A DNA stretch of 30,360 nucleotides from positions 1 to 30,360 of the forward strand of contig JBCBEX010000054.1 of NCBI GenBank assembly GCA_038528235.1. Reading direction: 5' to 3'. The notes beneath the pieces were generated by a model that was not told the DNA's origin, ran no database searches, and was given only the letters and a program-made list of their open reading frames with translations. This DNA is from JBCBEX01 sp038528235. Its GTDB lineage: Bacteria > Bacteroidota > Rhodothermia > Rhodothermales > Rubricoccaceae. This document shows positions 14,121 through 22,241 of this stretch, in pieces (the first letter of the stretch is position 1; every line of letters begins with the position of its first letter). Made by a program: the position numbers and the translations under genes.

Positions 14121-16820
14121 TCAGTCCCGCCGCAGCGCGCGCGCGGGGTCGATGAGCGCCAGCCGGACGGTGTGGTAGCTCACCGTGCCGAGCGCCAGCA
14201 GGAGCACCGCGATCGCGGGCCACAGGAACAGCCCTACGCTCAGGTCGATGCGCGCCGCATAGTCTTCCAGCCACCGCCCGACGCCCCACGCCATCAGCGG
14301 CACCGCGATCACAAGCGCGAGCGCTACGAGTTTGCCGATGTCGGTGAAGAGCAGCCGCGCGATCTCCGTCGGCTTGGCGCCGAGCACCTTGCGGACGCCC
14401 ATCTCCTTCGTGCGCTGCCCGGCCGTGTACGCCGCCAGCCCGACCAGGCCCAGGCACGCCACCACGAGCGCGAAGCCCGCGAACACGCCGAAGAGCGTCC
14501 CGAAGCGCCGGTCGGCTTCGTAGAGCTGGTTGAACTGCTCGTCCACGAAGCGGTACTCGAACGGGTTGCCAGGAAACACCTCTTCGAAGGAGGCGCGCAC
14601 GCTAGCGATGGTGCCACCGAGGTCCTCCGAAGCGACGCGGAGGGTAAACCATGCACCACCGTGCCTCGGGAAGAAAAAGAAGGGCGCGATCTCCTCGTGC
14701 GCCGACGCCCAGTAGATATTCTCGACGACGCCGACGATGGTGGCCTCGTTGTCCGAGCCTGCGCCGCCCATCAAGATGACTTGGCCGATGGCGAGCTCAG
14801 GCGACTCAAAGCCCAACTCGTCAACGGCGGCGCGATTGAGGACGAGGTCGCTCTCGCTGAACGCGTCGCCGAAGTTGCGCCCGGCGACAAACGTGAGGCC
14901 GTAGACCTCTGCGAACTCAGCGTTGATCCACACGCCGGTGGCGTAGACTTCCTCGGTAGCAGGCGCGCCGCTGCGGAGAATGCTCGTGCCCCAGTTGTAG
15001 CCGTTGCCGGGCACGTTGTCCGACATCGCCACGCCCTGCACAGCGCTCTGCTGTTCGATGCGCTGGGCGAGGGCCTGCATCATCCCCGTGCGCGTGTTTA
15101 CGCTATCCGTTTCTACAGCGCTCGGACCGCTCACCAGTAGCAGCCGGTCCGCCTCGTAGCCGAGGTCGATGGTGCGCAGGTGCTGGACCTGCTGGTAGAC
15201 GGCATAGGTCCCGATCAGCAGCGCGAGCGACGCCGCGAACTGGAACACCACGAGTGCCCGCCGCAGCCGGTCCTTCGAGAACGCCGTGCCGAGGCCGTCC
15301 TTGAGCACCGTGATCGGGCGGAACGACGAGAGCACAAACGCCGGGTAGAGGCTCGCCAGGATCGCCCCCAGGACCAGCACGAGGAGCGCTATGGCCCAGA
15401 ACGACGGCTGTGCCCAGATGGCGAAGGTGATCTCGGTGCCCGCGAGCCGGTTGAGCAGCGGCAGTCCCAGCGCCGCGAGTCCCATCGCGAGGCCGAGCGC
15501 GATGCTGTTCACGAGCGTCGCCTCGACGAGGAACTGGCTCACGAGTTGTCGCCGGAATGCGCCGGAGGCCTTGCGCACGCCGACTTCGCGCGCGCGCTCC
15601 ATCGCCCGCGCCGTGGTGAGGTTGACGTAGTTGACCCACGCGATCACGAGGATGAAGAGCGCCACGAGGCTGAACACGCGCAGCATGCCGGGGTCGCCCG
15701 TTGGGAACCACCCGTTGGATTCGGTGAGGTAGGCGTCGGCAACGGGCAGGAAGACGTAGCGCATCTCGGTGCCGTTCTCCGCAAGGTCCTCGCCGTAGAC
15801 CTCCATTGCGATGTCGGTCGCCTTGGCGGCAGCGTCTGCAACGCTCGCGTTCGGTTCCAGGCTCGCGTAGGTCATGAAGTTGGTCCAGCCCCAGCCGTCG
15901 TTCTCGGCGTACTGCGGGTTGGTCGTGAGCAAGTCGTACAGGGGCAGCAGCATCTCTGCCTGGAGGTGCGAGTTGCCGGGCATGTCGGCGTACACCCCGC
16001 CTACGGTATAGTCGCGTCGCACCCACGAGCGAATCTCCAGCGGCTCGCCCACAGGGTTCTCCATGTCGAAGTACTTCGCCGCGAGCGTCTCGGAGAGCCA
16101 CAGGGTGCCCGGCGTGCCGAACGACCCGAGGTTACCGTGGAGCGCATCGAGAGCGAAGTGGTTCACGAAGGCCGAGTCGACGTAGTAGGCCGACTCCTCC
16201 TCGCGAATGATGCGCCGCTCGCCCGCCTCGCCCTGCAGGATGACCGTCATCGGGCCGTAGTTGGGGTGCACGCGGAACGCCACGTCGACTTCCGGCACGG
16301 TCGCGTTGATCTCGACCGCGAGCGCATACGGCGAGTGCTGCCCCTGCCCGGTTTCGCCATCGACGGTGCGCTGCGCGTCGACGCGGTAGAGCCGCTCCGC
16401 CTCAGGGTGATGGCGGTCGTAGCTCTGCTCGAAGGCGACATACTGGAAGATGAGCAGGCACACCGCCATCGCGATGGCGAGCCCGCCGATGTTGAGCGCG
16501 GAGTAGGACGGGCGCTTGCGGATGTGGCGCAGCGCGAGACGTACGTAGGTGCCAAGCATGATCGAGCGGGTGAGTGAGCCGCGAAGGAGGAAGGAGGGGA
16601 GCGAGCGGACGAACTGGCCGACGTACCACCGCGTGGCCAGCGCGGGCCCGTCGTCGAGCGCGCGGTCGGCGAAGCCTTCGGCGAAGTCGCCCAGGACAAC
16701 CTCGCGGTCGGGCAGGGGCGCGAAAGCGGCGACGAGCCGCTCGGCCCAGCGGGGTGGGGCCGATGGTTGCTCGCCAGGGGGCGGGTGCTGGTCGGCGTTC
16801 GGTGTCGGGTCCATCGTCAT
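14121..16820 (-). CDS. FtsX/MacB-type ABC permease with N-terminal permease-prefix domain
   Basis: The start at 16820 gives 899 residues and overlaps the padR stop as ATGA, so translation is probably coupled; the longer frame from 16889 is rejected. An N-terminal prefix of about 100 residues (AERLVAAFAPLPDREVVLGDFAEGF) precedes two FtsX-MacB modules, each with a periplasmic MacB-PCD domain and membrane helices. Typical motifs are IRKRPSYSALNIGGLAIAM, RAREVGVRKASGA and RTKEMGVRKVLGA. Such permeases with a prefix domain, paired with a PadR regulator, are widespread in Bacteroidota and Acidobacteriota and are thought to act in export or stress response. No ATPase gene is adjacent, so the partner would be elsewhere. 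Substrate unknown. Confidence 0.9.
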   Translation of the reverse strand: MTMDPTPNADQHPPPGEQPSAPPRWAERLVAAFAPLPDREVVLGDFAEGFADRALDDGPALATRWYVGQFVRSLPSFLLRGSLTRSIMLGTYVRLALRHIRKRPSYSALNIGGLAIAMAVCLLIFQYVAFEQSYDRHHPEAERLYRVDAQRTVDGETGQGQHSPYALAVEINATVPEVDVAFRVHPNYGPMTVILQGEAGERRIIREEESAYYVDSAFVNHFALDALHGNLGSFGTPGTLWLSETLAAKYFDMENPVGEPLEIRSWVRRDYTVGGVYADMPGNSHLQAEMLLPLYDLLTTNPQYAENDGWGWTNFMTYASLEPNASVADAAAKATDIAMEVYGEDLAENGTEMRYVFLPVADAYLTESNGWFPTGDPGMLRVFSLVALFILVIAWVNYVNLTTARAMERAREVGVRKASGAFRRQLVSQFLVEATLVNSIALGLAMGLAALGLPLLNRLAGTEITFAIWAQPSFWAIALLVLVLGAILASLYPAFVLSSFRPITVLKDGLGTAFSKDRLRRALVVFQFAASLALLIGTYAVYQQVQHLRTIDLGYEADRLLLVSGPSAVETDSVNTRTGMMQALAQRIEQQSAVQGVAMSDNVPGNGYNWGTSILRSGAPATEEVYATGVWINAEFAEVYGLTFVAGRNFGDAFSESDLVLNRAAVDELGFESPELAIGQVILMGGAGSDNEATIVGVVENIYWASAHEEIAPFFFFPRHGGAWFTLRVASEDLGGTIASVRASFEEVFPGNPFEYRFVDEQFNQLYEADRRFGTLFGVFAGFALVVACLGLVGLAAYTAGQRTKEMGVRKVLGAKPTEIARLLFTDIGKLVALALVIAVPLMAWGVGRWLEDYAARIDLSVGLFLWPAIAVLLLALGTVSYHTVRLALIDPARALRRD

Positions 16821-17176
16821 CGGGAAAGGCCTAGGCCAGACAGAGAGAGCCCGAGGCGTTTCCAGGCGAGCTCGGGGAGCCGCGCCCACATCGCCTCGTG
16901 GAGGTCGCGGGCGGCGCGCAGCGCGGCGAACCCGGCGGACGTCACGCGGTAGCGGCGGCGCGGGCGGCCCCGGCGCTTGGCTGTCGGCGCGCCCTCCTCC
17001 GTCTCCAGCAGCCCCTTGCGGACGAGCCGGTCGAGCGGGACGTAGACGCCGCCCACGGAATAGCGTCGCCCGGTGACGGCTTCGACCTCGGCGCGGATGT
17101 CGGCCCCGTAGGCGTTGTCGCCGAGGCGGCAGGCAGCCAGCAGCAGCATCTCTTCGGTGCGGGTGATCGTCTCCAT
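16817..17176 (-). CDS. PadR-family transcriptional regulator
   Basis: This 119-residue protein has the PadR winged-helix pattern: LLAACRLGDNAYGADIRAEV (helix 1-2), VGGVYVPLDRLVRKGLLE (recognition helix; usually sVGavYptLdRLe.kGll), and a wing with RGRPRRRYRVTSAGFAAL. PadR proteins are repressors that often sit beside the transporter they control. Its stop overlaps the start of the permease (ATGA at 16820-16817). Upstream are two dyads of the form CTAC-N3-GYAGAG, likely its operators, so autoregulation of the two-gene operon is probable. The C-terminal helix is short, giving a small PadR type. Confidence 0.93.
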   Translation of the reverse strand: METITRTEEMLLLAACRLGDNAYGADIRAEVEAVTGRRYSVGGVYVPLDRLVRKGLLETEEGAPTAKRRGRPRRRYRVTSAGFAALRAARDLHEAMWARLPELAWKRLGLSLSGLGLSR

Positions 17177-17211
17177 CCGGCTTCGGGGACTCGTGCGACG
17201 TAAGGGGTTTT

Positions 17212-17226
17212 CTCTACGATGTAGAG
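17212..17226. promoter_or_regulatory. Candidate PadR operator 1
   Basis: ctctac-gat-gtagag is a perfect 6-3-6 dyad, 36-50 bp upstream of the padR start codon. A related site lies 64 bp further upstream. PadR-type repressors usually bind such dyads in their own promoters; the link is inferred from position and repetition. Confidence 0.6.
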
Positions 17227-17275
17227 CAACGAGGTGCGCGCGGCTACGGGAGCCTCGTCAGCGGGTTGCGCTTTT

Positions 17276-17290
17276 TTCTACAACGCAGAG
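17276..17290. promoter_or_regulatory. Candidate PadR operator 2
   Basis: ttctac-aac-gcagag is an imperfect copy of the dyad at 17212 (shared core CTAC, three bases, GYAGAG), embedded in T- and A-runs (17272-17277 and 17291-17295). The 64-bp spacing is close to six helical turns, so the two sites face the same side of the DNA. Confidence 0.5.
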
Positions 17291-17525
17291 AAAAAGACAT
17301 CCGGCTAGCCCATCGTCGATCCTGTTGGCATGCCGAGCGAGATCACGTCGAAGCGGTCTGGCTCGGGGCTAAGGATCCGCGTCCAGCACGTATGGCCGGA
17401 ATCGCGGTCACGGCGAGGCTGCAGTGGCGTCGCCGGGCGCGTCTAGACGCAGGGGGCGTACCTGCATGCCGATCACAACAACAAGCAGTCGAAGGTGCAC
17501 CGTCCCGTCTACGGGTACTGACGAG

Positions 17526-17936
17526 TCACGGCAGACGCGCAACGTCTACGGTGTCTCTGGAATGGGTGTGTGTGCAGCGCCACACCTCGGCGCGTACGTC
17601 GCACGACCAAATAACGGTGCTAAACGGCTCGTCATAGCGCGGCGTTTCCATCGTCAGCGTGAGCGATTCATCCGTTGACATACCGGTTACCGAGCCCGGT
17701 GCATCGCTGCCCACGAGGCCCGCCGTTGTCACGCACGTCCCAGCAACCGAAGGGCCGTTCTGGGTGAGCACGAATGTAGTCATAAAGGTGCCAACGTCTT
17801 GTCCCAGCGCGTCTATCCACTCCATCGGGGCAGCTGCCCACGTGCCACTCACGTCAGCCACGGCCTCTTCATCGGCGCTGTTGCCTGTGTCACAGGCGGC
17901 AAAGACAAGCATGGCAATAAGAAGGACGCGTTTCAT
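17526..17936 (-). CDS. Small lipoprotein of unknown function
   Basis: Starting at 17936 (MKRVLLIAMLVFAAC) this is a 136-residue lipoprotein with Cys 15 at the lipobox; the longer frame from 17963 only adds nine residues before the signal. The mature part begins with an acidic linker and then VSGTWAAAP, TFVLTQNGPSVAGTCVT and LTLTMETP. This pattern suggests a small lipocalin-like or META-like beta-barrel in which strands read 'GTW...F.L.QNG..V.GT'. Three further Cys residues could form disulfides. I do not recognise a named family. It stands alone between padR and the DUF2339 gene, 82 bp from the latter. Confidence 0.72.
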   Translation of the reverse strand: MKRVLLIAMLVFAACDTGNSADEEAVADVSGTWAAAPMEWIDALGQDVGTFMTTFVLTQNGPSVAGTCVTTAGLVGSDAPGSVTGMSTDESLTLTMETPRYDEPFSTVIWSCDVRAEVWRCTHTHSRDTVDVARLP

Positions 17937-18018
17937 GGTTAGCGAGAGCAAGGCATAGAACACAAGCCCCAGCTAGAGGCTGTCATAATCTACGCGCCGC
18001 CCATACCGGCCTGCTCCG

Positions 18019-20004
18019 TTAGGAAGGAGGGTCAGGATCGTGTTGCTTCGCCGAGGTTATCTCGTGCTGCGGGGGAGCAGACACCTCTGTACCGCTTCCC
18101 CCGCTCGCCACTTTTCCATCCTCCGAGCTGCGCCAGAGGCTCGGCACGAGGTAGCTCACGAGCATGAGCAGCGCGCCGAAGCCGAGGAAGAGCAGGATGC
18201 GCCAGATCGCGTCCAGTTCGGCAAGGTCCACGACGAACAGCTTGCCGACGACCACGAGCAGGGTCGCCAGCCCGACGCGCCGGACGAACTCGCTGCGGCG
18301 TTGCCAGCCGAGCGCGAGCGCCCCGAGCGCCACCGCGCCCCACGCCACGCTCACGAGCGCCTGCCCGTTGCCGAGCGGCTCCAGTTCGCGCCAGAGCCAG
18401 CCGAGGCCGAGGACATACGTCGCCAGGAGGTATGCCGTCTGGGCACGCCCTTTTTTGAGCGTGGCGGCGGCAGCCCCGAGCAGCGCCAGCGCTGCGAGGT
18501 CGGCCAGCGCGTAGCCGGTCACGAACGGCGGCGGGGCAAGGCTGCGCTCCAGACGCACGACGAGGAAGAGCACGAGCAGCGCGCCGAAGCCGTGCCCGGT
18601 GACGCGGAGCCCCCGATCCCCCAGCCGGTAGGCGGCCGCGTGCGTGGCCGCCACCACCAGCGAGAATGCCACGAGCCCGCCGGTGTCGTCGTCGAAGAAG
18701 TAGCCGCAGCTTATCGCGGCCAGCAGCGCCGCTGCCACGCCGTGCGCCGAGCCGAGCCCGGGCTGCCCCCGGCCGCGTAGCCAGCCGAGCAGCCCCGCGT
18801 AGCCCACCGCCGCGCCCAGCAGGATCAGCCCCTGGCCCCACTCCGGTGCCACGAACAGATCCTCGACGAACCCCCACGTCACGAGCGGCACGAGCACCGC
18901 GAGGAGCCGCACCGGCTCCCTTGCCCACGCGTTGCCGCGGAGCCACGCGAGCGAGGGGCGCGGCCAGCGCGCCGGTGCGCGGTGGTGCTGCACGGCCCGC
19001 CACAGCGGCACGCCCCAGAAGAGCAGGCCCGCATAGACGACGCCTGCGAGCACCACCGTGTGGTCGAAGCCACGCGGCTGCGTCACAAAGAGATCGATCA
19101 TCTCGGCCCGCCCGATGCCGAGCACCAACCAGCCGCCCACGATGGCGGTGACGAGGAGCGTCCGCCAGCCACGCAGCGCGTAGAGCGCGAAAGCACACGT
19201 CAGGAGGACCGCCGTGTAGCCGACGAGCGCAGCAATGTCGCCGCTGCCGGTGTGGAGCAGGAACGGCGTGCTCAGCCCGCCCTGCGTCGCGACGACGGCC
19301 GCGAGCACGTCGCCGCAGCGGTGGGCGAGCACGAAGCCGAGTGCTGTCACGCCGAGCATCGCTCCAAAGGCGACGGGGTAGCTCAGGAGGTCGTAGAGCT
19401 GGAAGGCGGCGAAGAGCGTCGTGTAGAGCACGGCGAGGCCGCCGCCCATGAGTGCTTGCCCATAGCGCAGCCGCTTCGGCCGCAGCCGCAAGCCCAGCCC
19501 GATCAGCCCTACCCCGAGCGCGACGCCAAACCCGACGCGCACGAGCGGCCCTACCCAGCCCTGCTCGATGCTGTAGCGGAAGAGGAACGCCAGCCCGATG
19601 AGCAGTAGCGCGATGCCGAGGCGGTTGAGCCAGTCCTCGCTCCGAAACACGAACGACGCCCGCTCGCGGACCTCATCGATTAGGGAGGGCTCGTCGATCA
19701 GGGAAGACTCGTCGCCGGATGCACGTCGCTCGTCGGACACGGCCAGATGCGCCCGTTCTTCGCGGGGGCGCGGTCGTTCAGGGCTTCGCTCTGCCGATCT
19801 CGAAAGTTCAGGGTCAGAGCGGCGGGGCTCGGAGCGCCGGCGTCCCGAACGTCGCCCTTCCTGCCGGTCGTGGAGGTCCCTCACCACGTCCACGAGACGG
19901 TCTACGCGTGCTTCCAGGCGGGCCAAGCGCTCCTCGACCGAGGGCTCTGGCGACGGCGCCGAGGTAGGGTCAGACGATTCCGGGGGCGGGGGGACCGAGG
20001 CCAT
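18019..20004 (-). CDS. DUF2339 multipass membrane protein
   Basis: This 661-residue protein starts with a Pro/Ser-rich stretch, a short coiled coil (SVEERLARLEARVDRLVDVV, about 21-41) and an Arg/Glu-rich disordered linker to about 110. About 18-20 closely packed membrane helices follow, starting with WLNRLGIALLLIGLAFLFRYS near 123-143. This layout, especially the coiled coil followed by the 'G..LL..G..FF..Y' helix, is that of DUF2339. The biochemical role of the family is unknown. The linker has a small internal repeat (SSLIDEPSLIDE). It lies 72 bp downstream of another multipass protein on the same strand; the two may be co-transcribed. Confidence 0.85.
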   Translation of the reverse strand: MASVPPPPESSDPTSAPSPEPSVEERLARLEARVDRLVDVVRDLHDRQEGRRSGRRRSEPRRSDPELSRSAERSPERPRPREERAHLAVSDERRASGDESSLIDEPSLIDEVRERASFVFRSEDWLNRLGIALLLIGLAFLFRYSIEQGWVGPLVRVGFGVALGVGLIGLGLRLRPKRLRYGQALMGGGLAVLYTTLFAAFQLYDLLSYPVAFGAMLGVTALGFVLAHRCGDVLAAVVATQGGLSTPFLLHTGSGDIAALVGYTAVLLTCAFALYALRGWRTLLVTAIVGGWLVLGIGRAEMIDLFVTQPRGFDHTVVLAGVVYAGLLFWGVPLWRAVQHHRAPARWPRPSLAWLRGNAWAREPVRLLAVLVPLVTWGFVEDLFVAPEWGQGLILLGAAVGYAGLLGWLRGRGQPGLGSAHGVAAALLAAISCGYFFDDDTGGLVAFSLVVAATHAAAYRLGDRGLRVTGHGFGALLVLFLVVRLERSLAPPPFVTGYALADLAALALLGAAAATLKKGRAQTAYLLATYVLGLGWLWRELEPLGNGQALVSVAWGAVALGALALGWQRRSEFVRRVGLATLLVVVGKLFVVDLAELDAIWRILLFLGFGALLMLVSYLVPSLWRSSEDGKVASGGSGTEVSAPPQHEITSAKQHDPDPPS

Positions 20005-20076
20005 GGGTGCGCGAGGCAGACCGGAGAGGACAGGGCGAGCCGCAAGGTAGGCGTCTGCCCGGATACGCCCAACGCC

Positions 20077-21330
20077 TCACCGAAACTGCCGCCGGTACGC
20101 TACCTCCGTGCGCAGCGTCGCGACGAGCGCAAACACTGCAGCCGCAAGCAGGTCGAGTGCGATCCAGCCGACGGTCATCGCCCACGTCGTGTCGGGGTCG
20201 AGCCAGACCGCGAGGACGAGCAGCAGCGCCAGCGGGAAGGCCCACCGCGCGCTCAGCCCGAAGCGCACCCACACCCACGCCGACGGCGGCTGCATCCAGA
20301 GGTCGAACGGGGCCGGGGCGATGCCGCGCCCCACCACCCGCAGCAGCGCCGCGTTCTTGAGCACCACGAACGCGCCGAGCCCAACGGTGAGCGTCTGCGC
20401 GGGCGCGTCGATCAGGAAGAGCACGGCGAGGAGCGCGAGCGCGAGAAAGACGAAACGCCCCAGCGGCAGCGTCCGGTCGAGCTGCGTGAGCGTAGCCCAG
20501 GTAGACGGGCGCAGCGCCGACGGCATCCAGTAGACCGCGTCATAGGGAGCCGCTGCGCGGCCCTCGGCAAGCACTACGTCCGGCTCAGCAAACGCCTCTG
20601 CGTAGAACGCATGCGTGTGGTAGAACGCCGCGTCGAACGCAGCCCGCAGCCGGAGAAGCCGGATCAGCGCGAGTGCGAGCAGAACGAGGCTCGGCGTCCA
20701 CGACCAGAGTCCAAGCCCCCGCCCGTCGAGCGCCGTCGCCACGATCACCGCAGCCGAGCCGACGAGGAAGATGCGCCCCGTGGTGAAGAGGCCCGGCACG
20801 ACGCCATTGGGCACCTGGAAGGCATAGGTTGGCGCGGCGGTTCGAAAGCGCTGATACGCGTGCCCTGCCTGCCCTTCGCCCCAGGCTTGCGAACGTGCGC
20901 CCAGATTGGCATAGCGCCCGAGCGCATACAGGCCCAGCCCTAGCCCGAATAGCAGCGCCTCGGCGACCCGCGCCGCGACGAGACTTCCAGGTGCTGTGCC
21001 GAGCGCGCCGAGTGGCAGCACCACAAGCGGCACCGTGAGGGCGACGACGATCCCGCCCCAGCGGCGCACGACCCGCATCAGCAGCGCCGTCGGCGACGGG
21101 TTGGCGAGGTGGAGCGCCTCCGTCTCAGGGTCCGGGAAGAGCACGTGCGGTACCGCGATCGCGACGCCGCCCGCCACGAGCAAGCCTACGTACCGCAGCG
21201 CATACGCCCGTGCGGCAAGGTCCGCGCCTTCGACGGCGAGCGCCGCAACGTAGGCGAGCACGGCCACGACGCCGAGATACGCCACCATCGCCCAGCGGGC
21301 TGAGGGCGTCGCAGGAATGGGATAGGCCAT
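20077..21330 (-). CDS. Multipass membrane protein of unknown function
   Basis: This 417-residue protein has about ten hydrophobic segments spread through its length, for example MVAYLGVVAVLAYVAALAV near 14-32, GIVVALTVPLVVLPLGAL, FLALALLAVLFLI and FPLALLLVLAVWL near 370. A hydrophilic cytoplasmic or periplasmic region at about 225-285 carries HTHAFYAEAF and a Trp/Pro-rich segment. I do not recognise a family; the organisation could fit an ABC-2-like permease but no ATPase is nearby. It lies between the DUF2339 gene (72 bp downstream) and the Nudix gene (88 bp upstream), all on the same strand. The ATG at 21330 fits the first helix well. Confidence 0.75.
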   Translation of the reverse strand: MAYPIPATPSARWAMVAYLGVVAVLAYVAALAVEGADLAARAYALRYVGLLVAGGVAIAVPHVLFPDPETEALHLANPSPTALLMRVVRRWGGIVVALTVPLVVLPLGALGTAPGSLVAARVAEALLFGLGLGLYALGRYANLGARSQAWGEGQAGHAYQRFRTAAPTYAFQVPNGVVPGLFTTGRIFLVGSAAVIVATALDGRGLGLWSWTPSLVLLALALIRLLRLRAAFDAAFYHTHAFYAEAFAEPDVVLAEGRAAAPYDAVYWMPSALRPSTWATLTQLDRTLPLGRFVFLALALLAVLFLIDAPAQTLTVGLGAFVVLKNAALLRVVGRGIAPAPFDLWMQPPSAWVWVRFGLSARWAFPLALLLVLAVWLDPDTTWAMTVGWIALDLLAAAVFALVATLRTEVAYRRQFR

Positions 21331-21418
21331 GAGAGAGGGCGCGTGCTAGGGGAAGCACGAACGTACGCGCGATGAGGCGCCGCGTTACCTCGTTCGCCTC
21401 ATCTCCTCACGCGATTCT

Positions 21419-21997
21419 CTACCGCAGCGTGCCGATGTACTGCGTACCGTCGGGGAAGCCTGCGCGGGCGTCGTGGGGGAGCCGCTCCGCGAGGCCCTCA
21501 GGATAGAGCCGGAGGTGCTGTAGGTTGTCGAGTGGGATGAACCGCGCTTCCTGGAGCAGCTGCACGCCGTCGGCGAGAAGCTCGGGGTCGGTGCCGGTGC
21601 GAAGACGGCTTTCGAGGTCCGCGTAGTCACCGTCGGCAGGGTAGACGCGGAAGTAGAACGATACCGCGTGCAGCGGGGGGCGGACAAAGTCGAGCACGTA
21701 GGCGGGCTCGCCCACGCGCACTGAAAGGCTCGCTTCCTCCTCGAACTCGCGGCGGACGCCCTCGCTGAGCGCCTCGCCAAACTCGATGGCGCCGCCCGGG
21801 GGCGACCAGAACGGCCCGTCGTCCCACAGCCCATCGTGCTTCAGCAGCAACACGCGCTCCGGGTTCTCGGCGCGGTCGAAGAGCAGCCCAGCTGCGCGGA
21901 CGCGGACGCGGTGCCCGAACGCACGCTCAACCGCCTCGCTCGCCAGGGTGGCGCTGCGGAGTTTCGTAGCGGCAACGGGGTCAGTCGGGACCTGCAT
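21419..21997 (-). CDS. Nudix hydrolase
   Basis: This 192-residue protein has a Nudix box at 69-91, GAIEFGEALSEGVRREFEEE then ASL, matching GX5EX7REUXEEXGU except that the late Gly is Ser (Ser 90). The metal-binding Glu residues of the REFEEE segment are present, so it is probably active. Substrates of such enzymes are nucleoside diphosphate derivatives; which one is not deducible. An N-terminal extension of about 30 residues and a C-terminal region with HLRLYPEGLAERLPHDARAG make it longer than minimal MutT. It is divergent from nadE, sharing a 244-bp gap, so both promoters should lie there. Confidence 0.87.
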   Translation of the reverse strand: MQVPTDPVAATKLRSATLASEAVERAFGHRVRVRAAGLLFDRAENPERVLLLKHDGLWDDGPFWSPPGGAIEFGEALSEGVRREFEEEASLSVRVGEPAYVLDFVRPPLHAVSFYFRVYPADGDYADLESRLRTGTDPELLADGVQLLQEARFIPLDNLQHLRLYPEGLAERLPHDARAGFPDGTQYIGTLR

Positions 21998-22241
21998 GGG
22001 ACGCGGAATCCGGTGAAAGAGAACGGCGCGAGACGGCTTGCGTGTCGCCCTTAAGATATCGGGGAAACCCGCAAGGCTCGTACCGGGCTACCCGAACCCG
22101 ACGAATCAGCGCAATCTGAATACGGCCAATTCGACCGGCGACGAAGAAAAAGGCCGCCTGCTGGCTCAACCAAACCCGCGCGATTTTCCGACGTAGCAGC
22201 GTCCCTAGTTCGTCCTCATTCCGTCCTTCCGACTCCTAGCC
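21998..22241. other. Divergent promoter region between the Nudix gene and nadE
   Basis: The gap should carry promoters in both directions because the flanking genes diverge. AT-richer stretches occur near 22051-22062 (ccttaagatatc) and 22109-22135, but I cannot assign a convincing -33/-7 pair on either strand. No repeat array or RNA structure is evident. Confidence 0.4.

Larger units (their letters stand above)
17177..17525. other. Gene-free gap of 349 bp upstream of padR
   Basis: The half next to padR holds the two operator-like dyads listed separately. From about 17291 to 17525 I see no credible coding frame, repeat or RNA structure. A 123-residue frame spans part of it on the plus strand but has atypical composition and runs antisense into the neighbouring lipoprotein gene. 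Confidence 0.6.

Noticed and set aside
15180..16577. 465-residue open frame antisense to the FtsX-type permease
   Set aside because: It is Arg/Glu/His-rich without domain features and fully overlaps a well-supported gene; GC-rich DNA produces such mirror frames.
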